64,000 nucleotides of DNA, from NCBI GenBank assembly GCA_016215705.1, contig JACRIR010000051.1:1-64000 (forward strand). The letters run 5' to 3'. Below, piece after piece: positions 53,348 to 61,463 of this stretch. Below the pieces are notes generated by a model. That model was not told the origin of the DNA. It was given only the letters and a program-made list of their open reading frames with translations, and did not search any database. Positions within the stretch are counted from its first letter, which is position 1, and each line of letters opens with the position of its first letter. The DNA is from Candidatus Poribacteria bacterium (lineage in GTDB: Bacteria > Abyssobacteria > SURF-5). Made by a program: the position numbers and the translations under genes.

Positions 53348-54097
53348 ATGGAGAAACAAACAAAATCTCGAAGAGTGCATCCGCTGGTTCGAGCCATCCT
53401 TTGGATGCTCCCGCCTGTCTACAAGGCCTACATGGGCCTTGTTTTCCTCACCAGTAAGCGGACGTTCTATAATTTCGGTGCTATGAAGAAACTGCGCGAT
53501 GAGGGGGCAAGCATACTGGGCGCAATTTGGCACCAGAATGTCGTACTTGTGCCATTTACGTTCCGTAGCTACAACGTCGTCACAATGGTGAGCCACAGCG
53601 ACCAGGGGGCGGTCATGGCGCCCATCGCCAAAAGGCTTGGCTTCATTCCCATCCGCGGAGGCAGCTCGATGGGAGGCAGCGAAGCGCTCGCCACCGTCAT
53701 CGACTATGTCCGCACACACGATAGAATCTTCTGCGGACTTACAGTTGACGGCTCGCGCGGGCCGAATCGAAAAGTGAAGAAAGGCATAATTGTCATTGCG
53801 AAGGAATCCGGAGCACCCATCTACCCCGTGATGGCTTGGGCCAAACGCAAAATACTGCTTCCCACTTGGGACCACACTTTGGTTCCCCTTCCGTTCAACG
53901 AATTCGTGTACTTTTGCGGAACACCGGTTACTGTGTCTCGCGAAGCTGCCCTCGAGGGAATTGAGGCCAAAAGGAAAGAACTCGAAGACAACCTTCTAAA
54001 ATTGGCGGAAAGAGCCGAGAACCATTTCACCTCCGACCGGCCAAAGGAATATCCGAACGACTCGAAAGCCGTTCACTACGGCACCCGCACTGTCTAG
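53348..54097 (+). CDS. DUF374 lysophospholipid-acyltransferase-like protein
   Basis: 249 aa. Segments IWHQNVVLVPF (~62), VSHSDQGAVMAPIAKRLGFIPIRGGSSMGG (~82-111) and LTVDGSRGPNRKVKKGIIVIAKESGAPI (~137-164) are the DUF374 family core; the HQNVVLV block replaces the HX4D/E acyltransferase motif. It is predicted to act at the inner membrane on lipid A or phospholipid. It ends in a TAG followed by the TGGAGTGCTTCCTAAAT repeat word. Confidence 0.82.
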   Translation: MEKQTKSRRVHPLVRAILWMLPPVYKAYMGLVFLTSKRTFYNFGAMKKLRDEGASILGAIWHQNVVLVPFTFRSYNVVTMVSHSDQGAVMAPIAKRLGFIPIRGGSSMGGSEALATVIDYVRTHDRIFCGLTVDGSRGPNRKVKKGIIVIAKESGAPIYPVMAWAKRKILLPTWDHTLVPLPFNEFVYFCGTPVTVSREAALEGIEAKRKELEDNLLKLAERAENHFTSDRPKEYPNDSKAVHYGTRTV

Positions 54098-54125
54098 TGG
54101 AGTGCTTCCTAAATTTTGTTGCAAC

Positions 54126-54241
54126 ACTCCCCCTTTGAAAAAGGGGGACAAAAAGGAATTTAAGAAGTCGCAGAAGTCTTTGGGAACGAAAGTATTAAAT
54201 CCCTCCCTACCCCCCTTTGCAAAGGGGGGTAGGGGGACTTA
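54126..54241. repeat. CCCCCTTTGAAAAAGGGGG elements
   Basis: One palindrome at 54128-54147 (CCCCCTTTGAAAAAGGGGG) and one at 54206-54240 (ACCCCCCTTTGCAAAGGGG, then GGTAGGGGGAC), divided by a short AT-rich spacer. Together they look like the two ends of a small non-autonomous element. Confidence 0.75.
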
Positions 54242-54302
54242 GACTCTTGTGTCGCAAGGCCCCCCGTGCTCCCCATGGCATGAAAAGTTAGAATTTGTTT
54301 CC

Positions 54303-55004
54303 CTATTCTGAGAAGTAGCTCTCATTGCGATCATTTGAAGATACTGGGGACTTGCCAAACAGGTAGCTTACGTATCGTTTTGCCTTTGTTAACCCTGGAA
54401 GATCGTTGTCATTTACGGTGGCAAGAAACCTGGCCTCTTCCTCTTTAGCTAATGAGGCCGAGACAAAGATTTCGGGATGTCCGGTAACTAATTGTTCATA
54501 TCCCGTTCCGTTCAAATGCGTTCCGTCTCCCATCCTTTGTGCGAGTTCATGGACTTCGAAAGGCGAAATCACATAAACCTTTTCAGGGCGCAATGACTTC
54601 CTAATCGTCTCAGTGAATTCGCGAAGGTTCCTGTCCACTATCTCCCGTGGGTCTCCACGAATGATGTCAAACGTACCGGCAATCACGATCAGTCTCTTGC
54701 CGGTCCATCCCGACGGGCGCTTGAATTTCGTCTTCTTCATTTCATCTAAACCGGTCGCCACCTGGAAAAGACGATGGGCGCAGTATACCTCCTGTTTCCA
54801 CGTTCCGACGTTGCAGTCCCCAATAATCAACGTGTCATGATCCATCGGCAAGCTGGATAACTCCTGTCGGCTGATAATGATAGGCTTCCGAAATATCCTC
54901 TGTTCCGGAAGCATCCAGACAACTGCGACATACAATAGAATTATGTATATGTAACATGTTACAAGTATCACTAGTTTTCTATCTTTGCCTGTCAGAAAAC
55001 TCAT
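54303..55004 (-). CDS. membrane-anchored SGNH-hydrolase-like protein, Cys at nucleophile position
   Basis: 233 aa. One N-terminal membrane helix (residues ~11-31), then the block I-like IIGDCNVGTW with G62-D63-C64 where SGNH enzymes have GDS, and the block V-like DGTHLNGTGYEQL near 160 with the Asp/His pair. No clear block III Asn was found by eye. If C64 is the nucleophile the protein may be an atypical esterase or a Cys variant; it could also be an inactive SGNH-fold protein. The coding region is more AT-rich than its neighbours, so transfer is possible. It stands on the minus strand between two plus-strand genes. Confidence 0.55.
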   Translation of the reverse strand: MSFLTGKDRKLVILVTCYIYIILLYVAVVWMLPEQRIFRKPIIISRQELSSLPMDHDTLIIGDCNVGTWKQEVYCAHRLFQVATGLDEMKKTKFKRPSGWTGKRLIVIAGTFDIIRGDPREIVDRNLREFTETIRKSLRPEKVYVISPFEVHELAQRMGDGTHLNGTGYEQLVTGHPEIFVSASLAKEEEARFLATVNDNDLPGLTKAKRYVSYLFGKSPVSSNDRNESYFSE

Positions 55005-55339
55005 TGTCCGCTCGCAGTACTACAACATTATCCCTATGTAGCGTTGGCGTTCCTATTCTATCATATCACAAAGATACATTGGTTTTGCCGCGAACGACCT
55101 CACCGGAACAGAGACAAAGAAATCGGCTGTCACAGTCTATCTTCTCATCTCCGTTTCGGGAGCGGTTACCGATGTGGACACGGCCTTGAGAATCGAGAAC
55201 CCGCTGACCTTGAATCTTGAACCCTAAACCATAAACCGAGTTTATTGGCCGGTTGCATGATATCTCGTTTCCTGATAGAATCCATTCACGCAAAATGACG
55301 GGTGATGAACGATGAATGCGGAATGAAGAGGAGTGGGTA
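55005..55339. other. spacer with possible gene remnant and penicillin-acylase promoter
   Basis: About 55070-55225 reads, on the plus strand, as GFAANDLTGTETKKSAVTVY with an uninterrupted tail to a TAA near 55226. It might be the 3' end of a decayed gene, but it has no recognisable partner. CCTAAACC/TTGAACC repeat words follow at 55209-55240. Confidence 0.3.
55253..55281 (+). promoter_or_regulatory. promoter of the penicillin-acylase-type gene
   Basis: TTGCAT at 55253-55258, 17 bases, TAGAAT at 55276-55281. Leader about 52 bases. Confidence 0.4.
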
Positions 55340-57460
55340 ATGAGAAGAGGAATTGCGATAGTATCTGCCATATGCGTTGCAATTGGCGCCGTCATAATAA
55401 TTCATCTATTTGGCGAAAAGGGAAATGCGGAGGCGGTTCCCACCGGCAAGACTTATGACGTTCGCATCTTGCGAGACACATGGGGTGTGCCCCACATTTT
55501 CGGCCGCACCGATGCAGATGTTGCATATGGGCTTGCTTATGCCCATGCCGAGGATGACTTCAAAACCATTCAAGATTCATTGCTTGCCGCACGCGGACAA
55601 CTGGCTTCTGTTTACGGCCGGAAGTCAGCGCCCATGGACTATTTGGTTCACCTGCTGCGCATCTGGGACGTAGTTGACTCAAAATACGAGGCCGACCTCA
55701 GCCCCGAAACAAAGGCGATCTGCGAAGCCTATGCCGCAGGTCTGACACGCTATGCCGAACAGCATCCGCGCGAGGTTGCGCCCGGTCTCCTTCCATTTAG
55801 GGGCAAAGACATCGTTGCCGGATTTGTCCAGAAAGTGCCTCTGTTTTTCGGACTCGATTCGACTCTTTCCAAGTTGTATGCCTCAAAACCGGCGCAATCG
55901 GCCCCGGCGCGATCATCGACTCACGCGCTTCTGTGGACTCCGACACCGGACGCGATGACGGGCTCCAACACGTTCGCGGTTAGCCCCGCGCGTTCAGCCG
56001 ACGGCAAGACGCGGCTTGCCATCAATTCGCACCAGCCATGGACCGGGCCGGTCGCATGGTACGAAACTCACCTCCACAGCGAAGAAGGATGGGACATGGT
56101 CGGCGGCGTTTTTCCAGGCTCGCCGACAATTCTTCACGGACACAACCGGAATCTCGGATGGGCGCATACAGTGAACAGGCCCGATCTTATCGATGTCTAC
56201 GTTCTCGAGATCAATCCCGAAAATCCAACCCGGTACAAGTTTGACGGCAGTTGGCGTGACCTCGAGGTCAGGTCCGCGCCAATCAAGGTGAAATTGCTAG
56301 GTCCGATCTCGTGGACATTCAAGAAAGAGGTTCTCTGGTCGGTGTACGGTCCGGTCATTCGGTTACCCCACGGGACCTATGCCCTCCGCTACGCGGGCAT
56401 GGGAGACGTACGTCAGGTCGAGCAATGGTACCGCATGAACAAGGCGCGCAATCTCGATGAATGGCTGGACGCCATGCGCATTCAGGGCATTCCTTCATTC
56501 AATTGTGGCTACGCTGACCGCGAAGGAAACATATACTATATCTATAATGCTCGATTGCCCTTACGCGCAGAAGGCTACGATTGGTCGGGCTATTTGCCCG
56601 GAAACACTTCGGAAACCCTTTGGACAGAGTATCTGCCGTTCGATAAGTTGCCCCAAGTCAAGAACCCGGCTTCCGGCTTCTTCCAGAACTGCAATAGCTG
56701 CCCCTTTCAAACGACCATTGGTTCAGATAATCCAAAGCCCGAGAGTTTCTCGCCGACGTTTGGAATCGAGACCCGCATGACGAACCGGGCCCTTAGGGCG
56801 CTCGAGCTGTTCGGCTCGGATGAATCCATTACGGAAGAGGAGTTTTATACGTACAAGTACGATGTAACTTACTCGAAGAAGTCACAGGTCGCTCAGCTTG
56901 TTGGAACAGTCCTCTCAGCGCCTCGTTCCGACGACCCCGTTGTCCGGGAGGCGGTCGAGGTTCTGCGGGCGTGGGACCTTCGGACAAACCCCGAGAACAC
57001 CAATGCCGCCATCGCAGCATTGACAGTGGACCCTATTCTCAGGGCACAATACCGCGACAAACAGCCACCGGATGTCATGACGACCTTCGTTGATGCCGCT
57101 CACGGGTTGAAACGGTTCTATGGCCGAATAGATGTTCCTTGGAATCAGGTCAACCGCCTGCGGCGTGGCAAGCTCGACCTCGGCCTCGGTGGTGGTCCGG
57201 ACGTTCTTCACGCCATTCATGGCAAGTTCAAGGACGGCCACATGATCGGCGATTCCGGCGAGTGTTACGTACTCATGGTCACATTTGACAAAAAGGGAGT
57301 TGCCTCACGCAGTATCCATCAGTACGGTAGCGCGACGCTCGACTCGAAATCGCCACACTATGCCGATCAGTCGCTGTTGTTCGTGAAGTGTGAGATGAAG
57401 CCGGTGTGGCTCGACGAATCCGAGATACGCGCCCATCTCGAACGAGAATACAGACCGTAA
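55340..57460 (+). CDS. penicillin acylase / AHL-acylase family Ntn hydrolase
   Basis: 706 aa. Hydrolyses amide bonds of acylated compounds; members include penicillin G acylase and quorum-quenching acyl-homoserine-lactone acylases. Hydrophobic N-terminal signal/anchor (~2-22), alpha-chain start RDTWGVPHIFGRTDADVAYGLAYAHAEDDF (~45-74), and the beta-chain N-terminus G208-S209-N210 (MTGSNTFAV), where autocleavage should expose Ser209 as nucleophile. Later HGHNRNLGWAHTVNRPDLIDVYV (~273) is a conserved block. AAGAGGAG Shine-Dalgarno, ATG 55340. The substrate (AHL, antibiotic or peptide) is not told by sequence. Confidence 0.88.
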   Translation: MRRGIAIVSAICVAIGAVIIIHLFGEKGNAEAVPTGKTYDVRILRDTWGVPHIFGRTDADVAYGLAYAHAEDDFKTIQDSLLAARGQLASVYGRKSAPMDYLVHLLRIWDVVDSKYEADLSPETKAICEAYAAGLTRYAEQHPREVAPGLLPFRGKDIVAGFVQKVPLFFGLDSTLSKLYASKPAQSAPARSSTHALLWTPTPDAMTGSNTFAVSPARSADGKTRLAINSHQPWTGPVAWYETHLHSEEGWDMVGGVFPGSPTILHGHNRNLGWAHTVNRPDLIDVYVLEINPENPTRYKFDGSWRDLEVRSAPIKVKLLGPISWTFKKEVLWSVYGPVIRLPHGTYALRYAGMGDVRQVEQWYRMNKARNLDEWLDAMRIQGIPSFNCGYADREGNIYYIYNARLPLRAEGYDWSGYLPGNTSETLWTEYLPFDKLPQVKNPASGFFQNCNSCPFQTTIGSDNPKPESFSPTFGIETRMTNRALRALELFGSDESITEEEFYTYKYDVTYSKKSQVAQLVGTVLSAPRSDDPVVREAVEVLRAWDLRTNPENTNAAIAALTVDPILRAQYRDKQPPDVMTTFVDAAHGLKRFYGRIDVPWNQVNRLRRGKLDLGLGGGPDVLHAIHGKFKDGHMIGDSGECYVLMVTFDKKGVASRSIHQYGSATLDSKSPHYADQSLLFVKCEMKPVWLDESEIRAHLEREYRP

Positions 57461-57533
57461 GAATTGGTTCCTGGTTTGGATGGCGAGTGGGCGTGCGTGT
57501 TCAACCTTCGACTTTCTTGGGAGGGAATGATTC

Positions 57534-59774
57534 ATGACTGACTGGAAGAAGACGACATGCGTTCTGTGCGCGGTTAATTGCGGCCTTGAGGTGCAGACCC
57601 AGGGCAACCGCATAACGAATGTTCGGGGTGACAAAGATTCGCCTCGAAGTCAGGGTTATGCCTGTCGCAAAGGTCTTTCGATAGCGTATTTTCAGGACAA
57701 TGCGCAACGACTCAAGCATCCGCTCAAGAGAGTCGGCAAAACATTCGAGAAAATATCGTGGGAGCAGGCGACAAGCGAGATCGCTGCAAAGCTTAAAGAG
57801 TTGGTGGGAACGTATGGACCTAAGTGTCTCGCATATATGGGAGGCGGCGGACAGGGCTGTCATTTCGAGGCTGCGTTCGGCGTTCGCCTGTTGAGGGCCC
57901 TTGGCTCGAGGTACCACTACTCCGCGCTCGCGCAGGAGTTGACCGGCTTCTTTTACGTGCAGGGAGAGGCGTATGGCCGTCAATACCTGCATGCGGTTCC
58001 CGACACTGACCGCACGGAGGTTCTCGTATTTTGGGGCAGCAACGCATGGCGGAGTCATGGGATGCTTCGGGCTCGACCCGAGATCACGAGGCTGTGGAAG
58101 GACAGAAAGAAATACGTGGTTGTGATCGACCCTTGCCAGACCGACACCGCCTTACGCGCAGACATCCATCTCTCGCCAAGACCGGGGACGGACACCCTGC
58201 TCCTGAAAGCGATGATATGTATTCTGCTCGACGAAATGCTTTACGACGAGGAATACGTGAGGCAACATACAACAGGCTTCGGGGATGTATTGAAACTCTT
58301 CGAGGGCTTCGACATCAGCGCCGCATTGAAAGTCTGTGAGCTTGAAGAGAAGGAGGTCGTCAACCTCGTCCACTTGCTCGCGGCCGGCAGATGTAGTTTT
58401 CGCTCCGACCTGGGATTACTCATGGGGCGGAACAGCACGCTGAATTCGTACCTCGAGATGATATTCATAAACCTGCTCGGCCGCGTCGGCGCCGAGGGGG
58501 GAAACGTCTTCCTGGGTCATCTAGTTCCCCTGGGCAGCCACACTCCTGTTGACGATCCTGCAAACTGGCGAACCGTCGAGACTGGCTTTCCGGCAATAAT
58601 GGGGGTGTATCCGCCGAACGTGATGCCCGAGGAAATCCTGAGCGAGAAGCCGGATCGCCTCCGCGCGGTGATTGCCAGCGGCTCGAATCCGCTTCGCTCG
58701 TACGCTGACACATCGGCTTATGAGCGCGCGTTCAAGGAACTCGATCTGCTGGTGACCGTCGAGGTCGCAATGACCGAGACCGCTGCGCTTTCTCATTATG
58801 TCCTTCCCGCGAAATCCGCATACGAAAAATGGGACGGCTCATTCTTTTCCTGGAAATATCCCGAGTATTACTTCCATATGCGCAGGCCTTTATGCGAAGC
58901 GCTCGGCGAGCCAAAGGAAGAAGCTGAAATATTCACTGATATCGCCGATGCTCTCGGCCTTATTCCGCGATATCCGGCGGAGCTCGAGGAACTTGCCTCG
59001 GGCGATCGGCTCCGGTACGGAATGGCTCTGATGAGCTACGTGAGCGAGAACCCGGCATGCGCCGACATGCTGCCGTTCATCGTTGCCCGAACTCTTGGTA
59101 AGGCGCTTGGCTCGCACGCTCTGTCGCTCCTGTGGGCGATACTGGCGCGATACTGCCAATCCGCCGGAAGTCGCCTGGAGCGGGCAGGGTATACACTCTC
59201 GCCGGCGCTCGGTGACCAGCTTTTTGAGAAGGTAAAGAATACCCCTGGAGACGTCTTGATCTCCGTCGAAAACAAGGAAGAAAACCTTCGCGAGAATATC
59301 AAGACCCCCGACGGCAAGGTTCACCTTAATATCCCGGCGCTCGACAAATGGGTGGCAGAGATTAAGCCGGCCGACGAACTCAAGAAACTGGAAAGCACGG
59401 GTTATCCGATGGTCTTGGTCGCGGGAGAGCGCACTGACTTCAATGCGAATACGCTCATGCGCAATCCAGAGTGGACGGGCGGAGTGCGCGCCGGCACGAT
59501 GAAAATTCACCCCGACGATGCAAAAGGCCTCGGCCTTGTGACGGGTGGAAAAGCGCTCATCGAAACCGAGGCCGGTTCACTCGAGGTCGACGTCGAAGTG
59601 AGCAACAGACCACGACGCGGAATGGTGATTATTCCTCACGGGTTTGGCCTCAACTACGGCGGACAGATCGACGGCGTAAACGTCAACTACCTTGCGCCCG
59701 CTCGCAATCGTGATCACTTCGCGGCGACTCCATTGCATCGGTTCGTGCCTTGCCGCGTCTCAGCGATTCGCTGA
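57534..59774 (+). CDS. molybdopterin-dependent oxidoreductase catalytic subunit
   Basis: 746 aa DMSO-reductase-family enzyme with a single [4Fe-4S] site C9-x2-C12-x3-C16 and C44 (CVLCAVNC, YACRKG). VFWGSNAWRSHGML (~170) and VVVIDPCQTDTALRADIHLSPRPGTDTLL (~200) are pterin-binding blocks. The C-terminal LVAGERTDFNANTLMRNPEW (~620) is the MopB_CT domain. I see no Cys, Ser or in-frame UGA at the usual metal-ligand position (LTGFFYVQGEAYG near 136-148), so the metal ligand is unclear. No twin-arginine signal, so cytosolic. The Cys spacing is like acetylene hydratase, but its Asp13 is Ala here. Function not assigned; no partner subunits follow. Confidence 0.83.
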   Translation: MTDWKKTTCVLCAVNCGLEVQTQGNRITNVRGDKDSPRSQGYACRKGLSIAYFQDNAQRLKHPLKRVGKTFEKISWEQATSEIAAKLKELVGTYGPKCLAYMGGGGQGCHFEAAFGVRLLRALGSRYHYSALAQELTGFFYVQGEAYGRQYLHAVPDTDRTEVLVFWGSNAWRSHGMLRARPEITRLWKDRKKYVVVIDPCQTDTALRADIHLSPRPGTDTLLLKAMICILLDEMLYDEEYVRQHTTGFGDVLKLFEGFDISAALKVCELEEKEVVNLVHLLAAGRCSFRSDLGLLMGRNSTLNSYLEMIFINLLGRVGAEGGNVFLGHLVPLGSHTPVDDPANWRTVETGFPAIMGVYPPNVMPEEILSEKPDRLRAVIASGSNPLRSYADTSAYERAFKELDLLVTVEVAMTETAALSHYVLPAKSAYEKWDGSFFSWKYPEYYFHMRRPLCEALGEPKEEAEIFTDIADALGLIPRYPAELEELASGDRLRYGMALMSYVSENPACADMLPFIVARTLGKALGSHALSLLWAILARYCQSAGSRLERAGYTLSPALGDQLFEKVKNTPGDVLISVENKEENLRENIKTPDGKVHLNIPALDKWVAEIKPADELKKLESTGYPMVLVAGERTDFNANTLMRNPEWTGGVRAGTMKIHPDDAKGLGLVTGGKALIETEAGSLEVDVEVSNRPRRGMVIIPHGFGLNYGGQIDGVNVNYLAPARNRDHFAATPLHRFVPCRVSAIR

Positions 59775-59808
59775 CATGCGAGAAACGACTCTATGCGGTA
59801 ATCGTTCA

Positions 59809-59853
59809 CAAGAAACCGGGGATACGATGCGACATCGTGTCCCCGGTTTCTTG
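59809..59853. repeat. GGGGACAC-family palindrome
   Basis: CAAGAAACCGGGGATACGATG-CGA and its inverted partner ending GTCCCCGGTTTCTTG: arms of 21 bases with one mismatch. It lies between two converging genes and could terminate both. Confidence 0.75.
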
Positions 59854-59922
59854 ATGAAGCATCGTGCCCCCGGTTTTCTTGCGGAACTCTCTCGCAATTC
59901 TGATTCAAACGGCAATTCCTTC

Positions 59923-59950
59923 GTAGGAGCCCGCGGCCGTGCGCCTCTAC
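59923..59950. repeat. degenerate GTAGGGGC-family copy
   Basis: GTAGGAGCCCGCGG followed by CCGTGCGCCTCTAC; weaker pairing than the others. Confidence 0.5.
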
Positions 59951-59975
59951 GGGCAATTACAGGACTCAGTTGGCT

Positions 59976-61124
59976 CTACTGACTCTTCGCCATCTCTGAA
60001 ATGGCGTCCCACGCATTGTCTATCTCTTCATTCGTTCTCAGAATCTTGAACAAGAAATCGCGGGTCATGGCGCCCGCTTTCTGCTCCTCCTGCAAGAGGC
60101 TCCACGCACTCGTGTTCTTCATGGCTTCTACGCACCGTCGCATCGCTGCGTCGCCTACAACAGCTTTGTTATCCGATGCATACGCGCCAAGGAATTGCCC
60201 GGCGGCATACCCCATACTCATTCCTGTGAGGATGCCCGAGGCGCCTTTTGCGCCAACATGGCCGCCGGCGTCTCCGACGAGCACAAGCCCGGGCCGCGCA
60301 AAGTCATCGGGCAATCCTCCAAAGACGAGCTTGTCGACGCTGGTCAGCGTGTAGGAGGCGTTTCTCAGCCTCTGATTCAGTATCGGGTGCTCGCTCCTGT
60401 GCTTTTCCCAAACGTCTGCTATGTCAACTCCCTGCGCCTCGCGGGTTTGTTCCCATATGGTCATACCGCATTCCGCGCTCTTATCCGCACGCGGGAAAAT
60501 CCACAGCGCTCCGGCCGGATTGTTGAGCAGAAAAAATTCCAGCATGTCAGAGTCCGGAATATCTGCGCTCTCCACAATCACCTTGTAGGCCGCGCAAATG
60601 TTTGGCGCGGGCAATCCCGCTTGTTCCCTCAGAAACGAACTATGGCCATCGGCCCCGACTACAGCTTTGCATCTCAGGTTGAAAGACCTGTTTGACGACA
60701 ATCCTTCAATGCCGCAGACTTCGCCGGAGTCGTTCTGCATCAGTTCTGTAATCGCCGTATTCAGAAGCAGTGTGGCGCCGGACTCTACACAGGCTTTTGC
60801 AATTTCATGTGTTAATAGACGATAGTCGATCACCAGCGATGCGACTCGAGGCGCCAGTATCATATGCTTCTTGCATGACGGGCTGAATATCCTTCGCCGC
60901 TTGCTCGTTCCCTTGATGACGCAATCCGGCAGCGGTTTACGTAAAATCTCCGCGACGATTGTGTTGTCGCGCTTGATCACCTCGCCCTTCACCTTCAAGG
61001 CGATCTCGGGAGATCGGTCAAGCACGAGTGTTTTTGCCCCGGCTCTTGCAGAGCCGGTTGCGGCGGCCAATCCCGCAACGCCGGCTCCGACAACAATCAC
61101 GTCATATTCGGATTGAAGGTCCAT
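59976..61124 (-). CDS. geranylgeranyl-reductase-family FAD-dependent oxidoreductase
   Basis: 382 aa flavoprotein. Dinucleotide-binding VIVVGAGVAGLAAATGSARAGAKTLVLDRS at ~9-38, second FAD motif GADGHSSFLREQAG (~160), and GLVLVGDAGGHVGAKGASGILTGMSMGYAAGQ (~290) are the hallmarks of the family that reduces double bonds of isoprenoid chains. I set the start at ATG 61124 (MDLQSEYDVIVVGAG); the frame is open 70 codons further but reads unlike the family. The likely substrate is a polyprenyl lipid or quinone side chain. Promoter on the minus strand at 61202-61173. Confidence 0.83.
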   Translation of the reverse strand: MDLQSEYDVIVVGAGVAGLAAATGSARAGAKTLVLDRSPEIALKVKGEVIKRDNTIVAEILRKPLPDCVIKGTSKRRRIFSPSCKKHMILAPRVASLVIDYRLLTHEIAKACVESGATLLLNTAITELMQNDSGEVCGIEGLSSNRSFNLRCKAVVGADGHSSFLREQAGLPAPNICAAYKVIVESADIPDSDMLEFFLLNNPAGALWIFPRADKSAECGMTIWEQTREAQGVDIADVWEKHRSEHPILNQRLRNASYTLTSVDKLVFGGLPDDFARPGLVLVGDAGGHVGAKGASGILTGMSMGYAAGQFLGAYASDNKAVVGDAAMRRCVEAMKNTSAWSLLQEEQKAGAMTRDFLFKILRTNEEIDNAWDAISEMAKSQ

Positions 61125-61172
61125 ATGATTCGCCGCCTTTATTGCTGAACATAACTTCAATGGATTTGTCAG

Positions 61173-61202
61173 ATTATAAGTTGTCGCAGCATGCGAAGTC
61201 AA
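61173..61202 (-). promoter_or_regulatory. promoter of the flavoprotein gene
   Basis: Minus strand TTGACT (61202-61197), 18 bases, TATAAT (61178-61173). The mRNA would start about 42 bases before ATG 61124. Confidence 0.5.
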
Positions 61203-61379
61203 AAAGGCTGATGTCAAGTGGAGTATAGGGACTGCCCCGCAATTGGACATCGGGAGTAGTCCCTGTAAATGCGAATTTATTTGCATGGTTTTTCCGCGTT
61301 GTTTTTGCCTCGTGAGTGTGAATATATTCACACCTACAGAATTGGAAAACAGTCTCTATAGGGCGCTCGCGTCACGATT

Positions 61380-61408
61380 TTGATTATCAAGGCGTGAGAT
61401 GATAGTAT
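61380..61408 (+). promoter_or_regulatory. possible glgP promoter
   Basis: TTGATT at 61380-61385, 17 bases, TAGTAT at 61403-61408; each hexamer has two mismatches. Confidence 0.3.
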
Positions 61409-61463
61409 TATGCGGTTAAAGTTCGCAGGAAAACTCGAGGGACCCAAATGAGGAGAGCCACTT

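Larger units (their letters stand above)
61125..61463. other. divergent intergenic region with two promoters
   Basis: No gene. Holds the minus-strand promoter of the flavoprotein, a hairpin AGGGACT/AGTCCCT (61227-61264, with inner CCCG/CGGG), a TGCGAATTTATTTGCA word (61270-61285) that resembles 30278-30293 in the protease leader, and the possible glgP promoter. Confidence 0.5.
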
